DNA of 64,000 nucleotides from Ptychodera flava (Eukaryota; Hemichordata; Enteropneusta; Ptychoderidae), in NCBI RefSeq assembly GCF_041260155.1, contig NW_027248277.1:22539822-22603821 (forward strand), given 5' to 3'. The notes beneath the pieces were generated by a model. That model saw only the letters and a program-made list of their open reading frames with translations. It made no database searches and had not been told where the DNA came from. This document shows, piece by piece, positions 37,416 through 49,908 of this stretch (position 1 is its first letter; every line of letters starts with the position of its first letter). Position numbers and translations under genes: made by a program.

Positions 37416-38590
37416 CACAGTTAAAGTAACACATTGTAACACAATATCGTGTAGAGCTGCGACAGGTTTCACACGTAATTTTGTAGAGAATGTTTATCTT
37501 GACACAAATATACAGGGAATGGTGGCCATATTATTTCACGCTGCACTTTACATGAAAATTTAAGTAGATTAGGACGATAATTTATTTCGGTAAACAAAAA
37601 ATCAATATGAGCCAGTATTGGAAACATTGGAAGACATATCAGTTGCTTTTGACAGGTCTATCGTTGACACCCGTAATCAAACCCCACTTCTGCGGGCTGC
37701 ACCATTAATTTCCCTAAAAGAAGTTTGTGTTCTTAGACAATAACCAATTGAACGAACTGTACAGTTTTGATCACCTATGATAGTATCGATATGGAATCAT
37801 CAATTAATTGGTTGATTTTGCAACACCAGATTAGTCATGCGTATGCTGAATGACTATCATTGTTCTGACTGCTCACGATGTTCTACTTGAGTCAATTTAA
37901 TAAGTTTTCAATATGCTGAGTATTTCATTAATTATGTATCATGGTAGCTTCTGTTGTGTACAAACGGAGGTCAACAGTGGTAAAACAGCCAAACTGCGGA
38001 ACAATACAAACAGGTGACAAGTGATAGGTGTCATGTTATGTAGGTCATTCTCCTCGACCAAAGACCTTAGTTTTTCTCAGTCTAGAATATTCTGAAGGTC
38101 ATGTGGTTAGGGTAATTGTCCATCATGGGCTTGAATTCAATCGATCCTGTTCAGAAAATTACAAAATTTCATGTTTACTATAAGTGAATATATTTTAGAA
38201 GATTAATTAGCATATCAATAGAAATCATAGAATACTTCCTTGTTGTCTGGTTTAAACTCTTTTTAGTACAAATACAGGACGTCATGTTTACTACAAGTGA
38301 AGATATTTTACTGACAGTAATTAGCATATAAACAGATAATCTAGATTTCTCCCATGTTGTTCGGATTAAGCTAAATTTAGCACAAATACGGGATTGAGAG
38401 ATTTTGCAGATCACTCTTCAGTATGTATTTAGGACTTTTTGGACGTTCCGTGACCTAAACACTGACTGTGAACTCTCCAAGACTCGGAACTATATCAAGA
38501 TGGCAAGCTAAATGACTTACTTACCGATCAGTGTGCCTGGCTACATAATTTTTCCGGACACTAATTTAAGAGCTTTTTGCAGTCCCAGTT
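37416..38590. repeat. array block D, copy 2
   Basis: Paralogue of 4950-6215 and 54356-55480. Confidence 0.85.
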
Positions 38591-38638
38591 GAAGTAATAT
38601 GACAGAACCCCATGGCCGGTGAGCGGTAATTGCACGAG

Positions 38639-38710
38639 TGCTGCGGTGTATTCGGCGGCAGTCCTTTCACTCGCTTCGCTCGTGAAAGGACCGCCGAATA
38701 CACCGCAGCA
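38639..38710. repeat. 72-bp palindrome
   Basis: Arms TGCTGCGGTGTATTCGGCGG and its complement, then CCTTTCA, meeting at the apex CTCGCTTCGCTCG. One arm has an extra CA. It sits exactly between block D and block A in this unit. Confidence 0.9.
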
Positions 38711-40617
38711 AGTCATTAAGAGGTCAAAGTCATTTAGAGGTCCAAGTGGAAAATAAAAGCTGTTTGACATTTCTGGTTTTTTTTTTGAATTTATTTATGA
38801 AGACTGCAATAAAACCGTATCGCCACGGATTTTTTAGCAACTGCTACATTTAAAAAACCCTATCTTTATATCTATTGCTAAACATGGAGGAGATAACTTG
38901 TCCTGAACACTCTAAAGAGAACTGACCTTTTTCAGTTTGTACATTGATAGCACCAGTGACAAGCAAACCATTCACTCCACCGATGGACTCAGTAGATGTC
39001 TCAAACGTCCCCTGAAACGCCTGGGGAGGAACATATAAATCAATAGATTCTATTACAGGGATTTTAAACGGTTTTAGAGGAAAGACGTATCTAGCCCATT
39101 CATTATTGACAATTATTGGAAAGATGCGCTGAAGTATTTCGATAAATGTTTGTAGGAACTCTCAGATTTAGTAATTGAAATTTCAATGAATTTGAAGATA
39201 TAGCTACGAGCTGCAGTTGCATAATCAACAGAACCAAATATGAAAACCTTTGAAGACAATTAAATTAAAATAATATCAAGCTCAGTATTTTTCCTTTTTC
39301 ATGTATAGTATAAGATTGTATTCATTTGGCCGTAAACCTGTTAACTCCGCGTAGCATTTGACTGTTGTATTGGTGGCGTCCGTATGCACAACAACTTATT
39401 TAAGGGCTTCTGATCGGGCTTCAATGTTGTCATGAGTCCTTGGCAAGACCAGTAGAGGACGCAATTGTTGGCAAGTCAACCGAACAGGATTTGCACCCAT
39501 GGCATTCAAAAACAAAAGCAGTCCAAAAAAAGTTTGTGTGGACAAAATCCTCGACAAATCAAACACACTTTAGGCAATATTGAAACACATTTTGACATTA
39601 TTGGGCGATGCAGTTCAGGGCATCATTTTCACCGTTTGCTTCCGAAAAAATGTACAAATGACTTCACTTGAGAATGATTTATTTTCGTAAAACTGTGTTT
39701 TGCATTCAAGCATCTCTAAAGTTGTTCGGCTGGCTCGGTTTATATCTCACCAATGTTGACTCACTTTATTGTATCATTGTGCCAGTTATACTGTGTACAG
39801 TAAACAGCTTTATTGAAAAAGGTGACTTTTTGCCAAAAAGTTCTAATTAAATAGGAAAACAGCTAACCAAAGTACAAGCCTTTTAAATCGAGAACGTTAT
39901 GAATCTAAATATTTTTTTCATAGCTGATTCGTGTATGTCATATTCAAAGGAACCATAGGATCTATCTGAGGCATTTTGCGATATACTACCATTGTTTTCA
40001 AAATATCAACCGATGAACAACACAAAGTTGGTACATTAGTGAACAACACAAAATTAGTACATTAGCTTACAGGTATCCGGGCTCAAAATGAATATATGTT
40101 CGCCAACATTGACAGGGTGAGTATCAGGTTCAACCTTAGACAACATTCACCAGTTTTGAAGAATATGCACAGTTTCTGTGTCATAGGGTTTCAGTTTTCA
40201 TCTTTACAAGTCATGGATTGACTAATCTCTTTTGTGTACTGCCATTGTCAAGGCATGATGGACGAACATATACTTTATCAATGTAAATAATGTAGCCAGA
40301 GTCCAAAATAAAACAGGTCCGCTTTTGTGATGTATTTAATTTCAGCATATTTGGAAGTTAGTATGACCGAAGGCCGTGTGACCTGGGATAGTCACGTTAA
40401 GCTATGAGTAAATGCTGCATTATATAATACTACATGCATAGCGTGCACATTGGTTCAGCCACATTCCCGCACCATAGATACACTGACACGTATAGTGTAG
40501 ATTGTGTCTGGGTATTTTGATTAAAGTGATAGTTTTACAGAAATTATGGGAAAATTGCAAACACTCAACTATTTATTGTTTGTTTGTTTGTTTGTTATTC
40601 AAAGATAATTCTTATTT

Positions 40618-40890
40618 TGTAGCGATTCAGAAATTTGGAATATTGAACGGTTTTGCATCGGATCATTAACAGCAATTTTCTTGTTCCTTAGATGTATTCT
40701 TTAAATACTCAAAGTTCTATAAATGCTTACGTTTGTTCCAACTTTTAAGGCGGCAACTGGACGAGTGTCGTTCACGTTTGTATACCGCGCTTCAAACATT
40801 TGAAATAATACTCCTTCATCTATCATGAATACGGAAAATTTGTCACACTTCACACCGTAGTTAGATTTATACATGCTAAGCTTAACATAA
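40618..40890 (+). pseudogene. LINE ORF2 tail remnant, copy 3
   Basis: Same segment as at 12640, with PSSI.NTENLSHF-like residues readable. Preceded by a short (GTTT)n at about 40575. Confidence 0.6.
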
Positions 40891-41420
40891 ACTCCCTTCA
40901 CTCGAATAGTTTCATCACGTAATGTCAACTTTCGTTATGATAGGAGTCAAATTTTGTATTTTTGTTTCTGCATCTATGCACTTTGAGGGTTCTGATGTTA
41001 ATTGCTATATCTTACACACTTGAAACCAAGAAACCCACAAAGTGAAAGTGTAACAATAGTTGGATTTTGACAACGTATCTTGCAATTGCAGCAAACACAA
41101 GATTCCTGCTTTGAGCGTTTGACCCCTGGTTGTGCACAAAAGATAAAGGACACCATCGTGTATACTGTTCAGTCGCGTGCACCAAAGAATAGTTCTTCGA
41201 CCAACGAATGAATGAATTGGAATCATGAACGGAGATGCTATGCTTATTATTCAACTTAATATTGATGATTGATAATATTGACGAGGCTAATCTTGAGAGC
41301 CCAGGACTTTGATACAACCAAATGCAATGGCTTAAAAATTATAGCAAAGAGACAGATATGAAATACCGGTGAAAAAAATCCGAGTGACAAATCACCAACA
41401 GTTACCCTTACAAGTATTAT

Positions 41421-41751
41421 TATACACCTACTGCCGTAACCTATGGGAGTTTGACAGTCCAATAACTTTCCGTATTTTGTATAGTACGTGCCCGAGTCCC
41501 GAATACGGGAGACGCGCGACGCACAATTTTCAGGGGTTTGTAGCAATTTTATTTCAACAATCGCGCGCGTTCCACTCATGCCTCAAAATTTATCATAGAA
41601 TTAGTTTATACGGACGATTAATGGAGGGAGGTGTATCGGCCCTGTATGGACTCGGGCTCAGTGAGTGACGTATTCGACTCGCCTTCGGCTCGTCCAATAC
41701 GTCACTCACTGAGCCCTCGTCCATACAGGGCCGTATTTTGTGAATAACCCT
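41421..41751 (+). mobile_element. palindrome-bearing MITE, copy 2
   Basis: Inverted relative to 7416-7783. Starts TATACACCTACTGCCGTAACC and ends GTGAATAACCCTA. The palindrome (41637-41733) has apex CTCGCCTTCGGCTCG. Block A copy 1 reads CAAGTATTATTTGTATGC at the same site (about 13458), so the insertion is certain. The repeated TATTAT at both edges suggests a target duplication of 6-7 bp of AT-rich sequence; its exact length is ambiguous. Confidence 0.85.
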
Positions 41752-42238
41752 ATATTATTTGTATGCTGCCCCACCTGTTTCTATGCTAAAATGTCCCTGT
41801 AAGGTATGAGAAAAATATGCTTGCAAATGCAAAGATGCTGACAAAGTGATTGATGTCAATCTTAAGAAAAATCACTTGGAGATATATATGTTGAAGAGAT
41901 CAGTTTTTATACTTCACTGAAGAAGAACATGTCCGAAATAGGATAAATAGTACTTAAGGGGCATAAGTATTGCTTCCTCCTTTCAACAACTGTTAAATCT
42001 TACCTGCAGGTACGGAACAAACTTTGCCAAGTTCGTCACTGACAATTTTAGAGCGTCTCAAGATCTTCTGATCCTCAAATTGTAGCGGGTAATTTAGAAG
42101 TGGACGACCCGTGACTGCATACTAGTTATTTTAGGCGTCACAACGCCGAGATGTTTTGCTTTTCAGTGCTGATGCCAGAACTCGTATTAATTATTAAGTA
42201 GATTTTCCGAGTGTGCCAGTCATGCAAATGCGTTGTCC

Positions 42239-42754
42239 TGATTGGACGAGAGCTAAAGCTGGCAGCAGTGTAATGTTTTACTCAAGCTAAACGGGACTCA
42301 CAACTAGCATAAAAACATAATATGGAGACAGAGAGCACTTGAACGGCAGGAGGAATCGGTGGAAATAAAATGGAGAAAATTGCTAGAAACAGAAACAAAA
42401 CACCAAAACACTATGTAGTTGCTAGATTTCTCACATAAGGTATAATCATCGCACATAATTAACAAAGTCTGAACCTGTCTGAACCTGATAATTAACTGAT
42501 TGGACGAGAGCTAAAGCTGGCAGCAGCGTAATGTTTTACCCAAGCTAAACGGGAGTCACAACTAGCATAGAAACACAATATGGAGACAGAGAGCATTTGA
42601 ACGGCAGGAGGAATCGGTGGAAATAAAATGGAGAAAATTGCTAGAAACAGAAACAAAACACCAAAACACTATGTAGTTGCTAGATTTCTCACATAAGGTA
42701 TAATCATCGCACATAATTAACAAAGTCTGAACCTGTCTGAACCTGATAATTAAC
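42239..42754. repeat. 258-bp tandem duplication
   Basis: 42239-42496 and 42497-42754 are direct repeats with only a handful of differences, joined as GATAATTAAC then TGATTGGACGAG. Block A copy 1 has one copy only, so the duplication happened in this unit. Confidence 0.9.
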
Positions 42755-43433
42755 CTTTATGCAGAATTGACGTCAAAGTCAATGAACTCTGTAACACTAT
42801 ATTACTACGTGTTTCATGTGATGATTAATTCGTTATTTAGAAGTTCTACGGTAGATACGGAGATGTTGTATCAAAGTATGACCTGTCTGTTTCTCAAATG
42901 ATGAGTGACAGCATACCAAATTTTGACTCACAAAAGTAATTTGGTGAATTCACCAAATAACAATGAATTTGTCGCTTTGGGTCAATCTTGACGGGTGCGG
43001 CTAGCTGGCAGGGTACGCTTACCCATTCCGGACACCTGGTACCACCACTATTTCGTGGTTCAAGATGGCCCCATTGCCTTTGTCATCATCTATATGTTCC
43101 TTGGACCTGGTAAATTTCACAGTTTACCTTGAATGATAACGATTATTTGACCTGATTTGATGTCTATTACGCATGGTAGTTGCTATTCTTGTCGTTAAAG
43201 TAACGACATCTGTACTAGAATCCCATATTTGTCCTCCTTCTTGATTCACCTTAATGTATCCTATTCATCGAGATCTCCATTGCCAATGTGGGTATTGTAA
43301 AGAACCTGCCGTTCATTATCGTGGTCTGTAAAATAATTCAAGGAACTTCAAACCAAAACTTGTGCTCTATTGGTGAACTTGGCCTTATCTGATATGACTT
43401 GGCTTATGAACGCGTATTGCAGTCTTTTTTGTA
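42755..43433. repeat. array block E, copy 2, with a GC-rich insert
   Basis: E landmarks (TATTACTACGTGTTTCATG near 42800, GGTAGTTGCTATTCTTGTCG near 43175) are separated by about 340 bp not present in copy 1, including the GC-rich stretch at 42985-43070. Confidence 0.65.
42985..43070. other. GC-rich segment of unknown kind
   Basis: GGGTGCGGCTAGCTGGCAGG, then GTACGCTTACCCATTCCGGA, then CACCTGGTACCACC. Its composition differs from its surroundings and it occurs once in the window. It could be part of a short dispersed repeat; no family is assigned. Confidence 0.35.
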
Positions 43434-46400
43434 ACGATCCCATGCACGTTGTATGTGTTGACCCAGTTTATACTATCGATAAAGTCATGTTCGATGGTAG
43501 CTATGATCAGCATTGAAAGGTACATAGCCACCTGCAATCCTTTCAAAATATAGCAATTGTTGTGTCTATAACGTTGATTCTGAGTATCGCATTGTCAAGT
43601 ACTGAAGTTGCGACTTGTATAGATTTTTTGGACGCCGCGGGACAAAACGTGTTCACAATGATTTGCTTTTGTCTCACCGCTGCTGATCTATTTACCTGCT
43701 TGGTCATGACGTCATTGCGCCACGCTTTAATCGCATGCGCAATGCAGAGAATAAATATGTTTAATCTGCATAAATTTGCCTTAAAGATAAAATCAAGCAG
43801 GTTCTCAGATCTGATGTAATCACGAATTGAATGATTTTCTCCGTATTTTTCCTCGGCTGTTTGTCGTCTTATTCTTCATTCTTGTCCTGCAAAACGATTG
43901 GGTGAAACTTCATCCAAGAGGGACACCTTCTATGTGTTTAGGCAGATAGCCAAAATTTCGAATACTACAAATTGTTCCACTGATCCATTCATGTACAAAC
44001 TTTGCAATTGGACGCATCGATATGTCGTGTGAAGCACTTGTTGCCGGCATTTCTGTGTTCCCCGTAAGGGTCCAGTGTGCCTTTAGGTACTAGAAGCTGA
44101 TCGCACAAAAAGGCACCGTGTATGGTCACAATGCAGTACTAGTATAACGTTATTACCCAATGGGCGCCCAGCGTCCATGAACGAGCCTGGCGAAACCAGT
44201 TATCGACATTGGTGTATGAGCACAAATGCGCCCATTATGGAAATTCACAAATGAGATTAAAATAAATTGGATGTCTGGTTAGAGTAAATTCGATGTTAAG
44301 TTCTCGTGCACTTGTCTTAGATTCTACATGATGGCCCCCTGTAGCGACAGTAGCCTAAACAGAAATAAAACCATAGTTGCTGTCAAGTTTTATCTTCATT
44401 CTGAGAAGATAAATAATATCTAAATTTCCAGAGTGTGTGTTTCTTCCGCTTTTGATTTTAGACTCATTGCAATAAAGATAAGTGTAATACTGATTATATT
44501 ATCATCACTGTTATTCTAGGAATCAAACACACGTCGAAATGAAAACGGAAAGAAAATGATGCTTAGAGACTGCACGATACTGAGGGCTAGGTCAGCTATT
44601 ACTAGAACATACAAAATTATGTTCAAGGGCTGTCGTTTATTGATTGAGAGTCTTCGATTTGTGATAAACAAGAGAATATTTTCCTCTCAGGCTACTTGTA
44701 GTTGTCCATTGATGAACAGTAAGTCTGATGCCAGTTTTGATCGAGGAGAAAAAATCTGACTAACACGTTCATTTGACTCTAAGGAGAAGTTTGTGTCCTG
44801 AAAAAGACACAAGCGACTCAAATCGCAAAAATACTAACAAAATAGAGTATTTACAGGGGAATTATCCTAATTTGAATAATTAGATTTTGATGAATTCACA
44901 TTATCTGCCATGTGTCTTTCCTGACCTAACAAAGATACTTAAAGAATGACTTAACGAAAGTGATGAACATCAACACGGTGTATGTGCGATCAAAGTCTTT
45001 CTGCCGCCCACAGTTCCCTTTTATTAGTTCGTATTAATGTAACGAAACAATTTATGTCAAGTACTCTAATTCAGGCCGTGTCAATTTCTGTCATGTAAAT
45101 TACGTAGCGTCTACAGGTGGCCTTCAAATGAATGCCAGTAATGTAGTTATTACTCTTAGTTAATATCGTTCTGTTTTAATACCGTTCCATTCAATTGTGA
45201 TATCAACTTATCGACCTCGTCATTTTAGCCATGACTTATTGAGTGGCAGTATTTCGAAAATCCTTTGATACGGTGATTTAGCATTTAAAGGGTCCATATT
45301 TTTCTACGTATCTTAATTCTTAAATGTTTGTGTACCTAAAACAGGATAAAATGTTTATATTTTATCAAAACAAAACTGCAAAGGTGATTTGGATTGGTCA
45401 CTCTCGATATAAAATCACACTGTAGGGAGGTTATTGCATGTAAGGTACAACTTTGCTTTAATTAATGTGAAATCACGTTAGAAAATGTAACAAGACTGTT
45501 AAGTCGGGAATGTACATATACTGTAATGTGAATAGCACAAAAGTAGACAAAGTCTGTGCAAATGTATGAATCAGGGCTTAGAGTCAATAAAAACACAATT
45601 AAACAATATATTGCAAACACAATATACTTGCAGTAAGCTGCTTCAAGGACGCAAGGTCTAAACGCGGACATTAACTACAAAAATGGTCAGCTTTGGTCCA
45701 GATGTCAAACAATCATAACAATATTTGATTCGAGTTTTATGCTTTCGTTTCTCAGTTAATTAGACAACACTTCAAAATGCCAAATGGTCATCATGAGGGT
45801 AAGCCATTGGAGTATATACTATCAAAATGTGCGTGATTCTGAGCTTAAATGTTTCAAAAAACAGCATATAAGTTTATGATAATTGTGTTATCATATTAAA
45901 ACACTGCATCAAAATACAAATAAATGCACACTAATCCGTTTCCTGTATTATAGAATAATACACGTGAATTCACATTAGTCCACATGAATACAGGCTTCCT
46001 GCATATAAGCAATCGGTGCTTTACTATACATCTGTATGTGCAATATTCAGCTAAAATACAGGCAACAATCTATGCTTATACGTATGTATTATAAGTTTTT
46101 CATGCAGTGTCATTTACATTGAAGTATCCATTGACCTTGGTGTGTGGCATGATCACTCTAAGCAAACGGTGCTGATTGAAAGTTGATGCATTGTGTTATA
46201 TGGTAACATTATTTTCAGTTTCGAAAATGTCTTTCGGGTGCTTCCTGACTATAGAAAACGTTCTCTTATTTCTCTTATTTCTTATTTCCACGAAACTCAA
46301 TGAATTAACTTCCAATCAGATAGATACACTGACATATATAGTAAAGATTGTGTCTGCGTATTTCGAATAAAATGACATTATTACAAAAATTACCGCAAAA

Positions 46401-46512
46401 TTAAAAACACACAACAATTCATTGTTTGTTTGTTTGTTTGTTTGTTTGCTATTATCAGATATTTATTATTTTTTTGTGAGTCATAAATTCAAAATACTGA
46501 ATGGTTGTGCAC
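43434..46512. repeat. array block B, copy 2
   Basis: Paralogue of 25180-28530 without the 279-bp insert. A hydrophobic plus-strand frame of 85 codons (43562-43819) is open only here; copy 1 has a shift inside it. Confidence 0.85.
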
Positions 46513-46730
46513 CGGGCTATATACAGCATTTACTTATGTTGTTGAGAGGTATCATTTAATTACTAAAAGTCCTAGAAATGCTGATGTAATGTTCCAACTT
46601 TTAAGACAGCAACTGGACAAGTGTCGTTCACGTATGTATACCGAGCTTCAAACATAATACTTCTTAATCTATCAGGAATACGGAAAGTTTGTAACACTTC
46701 TAAGTGTAGTAAGTTTTCTACATGCTAAGC
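46478..46730 (+). pseudogene. LINE ORF2 tail remnant, copy 4
   Basis: Contains the LNG.APGY-like start and the NVPTFKTATGQ-like middle in shifted frames. The paralogous part of unit 1/2 is cut at 28530, just inside this segment. Confidence 0.55.
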
Positions 46731-47695
46731 TAATAAACTTCCGTCACTCGATTAGGTTTCTTCACTTAATGTAAACTTTCGTTATGATCGCAGTCAAACT
46801 TTATATTTTTGTTTCTACATCTTGCACTTTGAGGATTCTGATGTAAATGGCAATATATTACCCCCTTAAAAACAAAAAACAAAAAAAACACAAAGTAAAA
46901 GTGAAACAATAGTCGGAATCTTGCAAATGCTGTAAAAACAAAATTCATGTGCACTCACTGTGCACACAAGAACAATGACATCATCGTATACTGTTCAGTC
47001 GAGTGCACCAAAGAAGGGTTCTTCGACCAGCGATCGAATGAATTAGAAACAGGAACAAAGAGGCTATCCGTTAACTTAATATTGACGATTGACAATATTG
47101 ACGAGACTGATCTAGAGAGCGTAAAACTTTCATAGAACCAAATGTGATAGCTTAATCATTACTAAAATAGATATATAAGCTATAGAAAAATACCAGGTAC
47201 AAAACACCGACAGCTAGTCGGCGTCTCACACGTATTGCTTGAATGCTGTACAACTTCTTCCTATGCTAAAATGTCCCCTGTATGGTATGCGAAAAACATG
47301 CTTGCAAATCCGGAGAAAACTTGGGTAATTAATGATAATTCAAGAACAATGACTAGGGAGTAGATGTGTCAAGAGAAGTTTTATGCTTTTAACAAGAACA
47401 TCTTCGAAATGAGATACAGAGTACACTAAACACATAAGTATTGCTTCCTTCTTTCAACAGCTACTGAACCGTACCTGCAGGTTTGGGATACACTTTGTCA
47501 AAATTGTGCGCATGTTGCTTTGCGCGTTCTAGAATTCTGCAGGTAAATAAATGACGTCTTTATGTCTATCCGCGAAGGGAAGCGGCCATCGCTTTTCTGA
47601 AAAATTGACAGAAATGGCGATAAATTTTCGATAGCGCGAGCATTTCTATCTCCAAAATGATACTGAATATTATGTAAACTACATATTTATCATTC
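46731..47695. repeat. block A-like sequence before unit 3
   Basis: Related to 12920-13700, 40890-42010 and 57440-58200. It ends where similarity to 30945 begins. Includes an A-rich stretch at 46865-46890. No gene. Confidence 0.55.
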
Positions 47696-47715
47696 AATAC
47701 GGTAGATGATAAAAG

Positions 47716-47817
47716 TTTTACGGCCCTGATACTGCTTTTGCGGACCTTGATCGTGCGGCGTACGGGCCCTTCCGCCGTACGACGTCGATCCACAGAAGCA
47801 GTATCAGTGCCGTAAAG
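47716..47817. repeat. 102-bp palindrome, unit-3 copy
   Basis: Arms TTTTACGGCCCTGATACTGC and GCAGTATCAGTGCCGTAAAG, continuing through GCGGACC/GATCC and GCGGCGTAC/GTACGACG to a GGGCCCTTCC centre. It does not carry the CTC-TTC-TCG apex. Confidence 0.85.
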
Positions 47818-48012
47818 ATTAATATTAACGCTCGTGGTGTGAAGTAAATTTTGTATACCCTATTTTTTCGAAAGTCGAAAATTCATTTTTCCTGTTGAGC
47901 TAACACAGGGATATAATCCATTTTGAATCTCCAATATTGGTAATGTGTGTTCTCTGTGACGAAAGGTACCTACGTGCCTACGTACGTTGATATCTGTCTT
48001 TGTCTTTCTGTC

Positions 48013-48127
48013 GTATGTATGTATGTATGTATGTATGTATGTATGTATGTATGTATGTATGTATGTATGTATGTATGTATGTATGTATGTATGTATGTAT
48101 GTATGTATGTATGTATGTATGTATGTA
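48013..48127. repeat. (TATG)n microsatellite, unit 3
   Basis: About 28 uninterrupted GTAT/TATG units, 3' of the intact GPCR. Confidence 0.95.
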
Positions 48128-48341
48128 CAATACATAATATTGGGAGTGACGAACGTTCATATGGACCGACCGATCAACAGACAGACAGAGAAACAGACAG
48201 ACGAACAGCTCGACATTGGGCAGCTTGTACCCGCCCCTATATATTCCTTTTGGCAACCTAAACAATGTGGCTAGACCACACAGTTTTTGACGATTTGATA
48301 CTGTGTGTTTCTTAACTATTTTCACGACCCATGCACAATTT

Positions 48342-49379
48342 TTAAAGGGTAGTTGTTGAAACTGAACCGCTAATAACCCGCAATGGAGAATTTTCTCGTC
48401 GTCTTGAAGAATGAGCAACGCATGAACAGCAAACACCTTTGGCGGCATTTCTGTACTTTGAGTTGCACAGCAAATTGATGAAAGGCATAGTGGAACACTG
48501 AAACGCTGCCAAGGCACCGGTAATAAATAGTGCGACATAGATGTTACATGTAGTAAACACTAGGATTGTGAGACTGACATTTCTGACTATGGATATTATT
48601 GCCACGACAATTACTACCATTGTAAATGGAAAAATACAGATAAAATAAACAACCGACGTAACGAAAACAGTCCGAAATACTCGTTTTGAATCTTTTACAA
48701 GTGACTTTGCTCTAGGCAAAGTGGACAACTTTCTTCTTCCAAATAACTCCTTTGCAATTAAGATGTACAATATAGGCACAAAAGTAATATTGATAAAAAC
48801 AATGATCGATATAGCAAACATTGTAATCCAATGAAGAGAAAAAGGTGTATAATATGGAAAGCAATCATGGTCCATTCCGAATGTAAAAAGTGCGCTCAGC
48901 AACCAGGTTACCGAGATGCTGATAACGAATTTAGGCGTCTTCAAATATATATGTGCTTTAAAAGGATGGCACACTGCAATGTATCGTTCAAATGCAATCA
49001 ACAGAATCGTAAAGTTTGATTCAAGTGAGGTGATCAAAATAATAAGGTTTGAGCATAGCGATAGCTTGTCAAATGTACCAAGGACATAACGTGGCAGACT
49101 GAATATCATTCCGGAGATGTGCAAAATAATATTTGAGACAGCTAAATTTACCAATAAAACATCCGTTTTCGTTCGCATTTCCCTAGATTTACAGATCACA
49201 AATACAAAGAAAGAATTGTTTAATAGTCCAAATATTGATATTGACATATATGGGGACTTAATGAAATCGATAACTTTGCAGAAAATGACAAGCTCGTCTG
49301 TAAAATTGTCTCCTGTGTGTGCTGGAAATTCAAATGTGGACAAGTTTGTAAAGTTCATCATTATAAACTCTGCTGACAA
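48342..49379 (-). CDS. intact rhodopsin-class (class A) GPCR, orphan
   Basis: Single-exon gene of 345 codons, ATG at 49379, stop at 48342. The N-terminus has two clear N-glycosylation sequons (NFT at 9-11, NFT at 25-27; also NLS at 12-14). TM segments are about 42-64, 74-97, 109-131, 151-170, 184-208, 235-258 and 272-304. Class A features: Asn-Asn in TM1, Cys109 (3.25) with Cys173 in the second extracellular loop, ERY at 131-133, VCHP after it, Trp159 (4.50), Pro202 (5.50), Pro251 (6.50). Atypical features: TM2 reads LAVSN, so Asp2.50 is Asn83; the NPxxY site reads MPFIN (298-302); and the CWxP site reads CIFP. The C-tail starts CNSKYRNA and has Cys residues suitable for palmitoylation. Ligand and G protein are unknown. 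Flanked by TATG and CA/TA microsatellites, as is its broken sister at 31.6 kb. Confidence 0.9.
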   Translation of the reverse strand: MSAEFIMMNFTNLSTFEFPAHTGDNFTDELVIFCKVIDFIKSPYMSISIFGLLNNSFFVFVICKSREMRTKTDVLLVNLAVSNIILHISGMIFSLPRYVLGTFDKLSLCSNLIILITSLESNFTILLIAFERYIAVCHPFKAHIYLKTPKFVISISVTWLLSALFTFGMDHDCFPYYTPFSLHWITMFAISIIVFINITFVPILYILIAKELFGRRKLSTLPRAKSLVKDSKRVFRTVFVTSVVYFICIFPFTMVVIVVAIISIVRNVSLTILVFTTCNIYVALFITGALAAFQCSTMPFINLLCNSKYRNAAKGVCCSCVAHSSRRRENSPLRVISGSVSTTTL

Positions 49380-49721
49380 TAGTTCAATTAAAACAACGGC
49401 GATTGTTACTTCCTGTAACTGTTTTTTTGTGAATATATTCTAAGCTGTTCACCAGTAAATATTTTTCTTTCAACAGCAGGATCTGTTCTCTAGATGCTTA
49501 GCAGTCACTTTAGAACTGGTAAGAAGTACACAATATTCTTAGCGGCCTTAGCGGTCAACCCTTGGCAGTTACAAAGCAAAGATGGACGACATCAATATCG
49601 CATTAAACCGTCACGACCTAGAAGAGAAAAAACCCAAATAATGAGTATAATAGCGATTCGCCTGATTGACAGGTTTGAACATATTCCAGCCTTGGCGAAT
49701 GTTCGCCATCGTAACAGTCTT

Positions 49722-49723
<2 letters not shown>

Positions 49724-49798
<75 letters not shown>

Positions 49799-49831
49799 AA
49801 CACACACTCAGACTTACACCAACATACACCA

Positions 49832-49905
<74 letters not shown>
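49724..49905. repeat. (CA)n and (TA)n microsatellites, unit 3
   Basis: CA 49724-49796, spacer, CA 49836-49868, TA to 49905. Parallel to 32984-33201. Confidence 0.95.

Positions 49906-49908
<3 letters not shown>

Larger units (their letters stand above)
38728..42360. repeat. array block A, copy 2
   Basis: Paralogue of 11239-14160. Contains the empty TTAA site corresponding to the 2.2-kb element (near 39846), a LINE tail remnant and the second palindrome-bearing MITE. Confidence 0.85.

Noticed and set aside
43562..43819. Hydrophobic 85-codon frame resembling a TM2-like LTAADLF motif
   Set aside because: The spacing to a TM1 motif is wrong for a GPCR, and the paralogue in block B copy 1 is broken.
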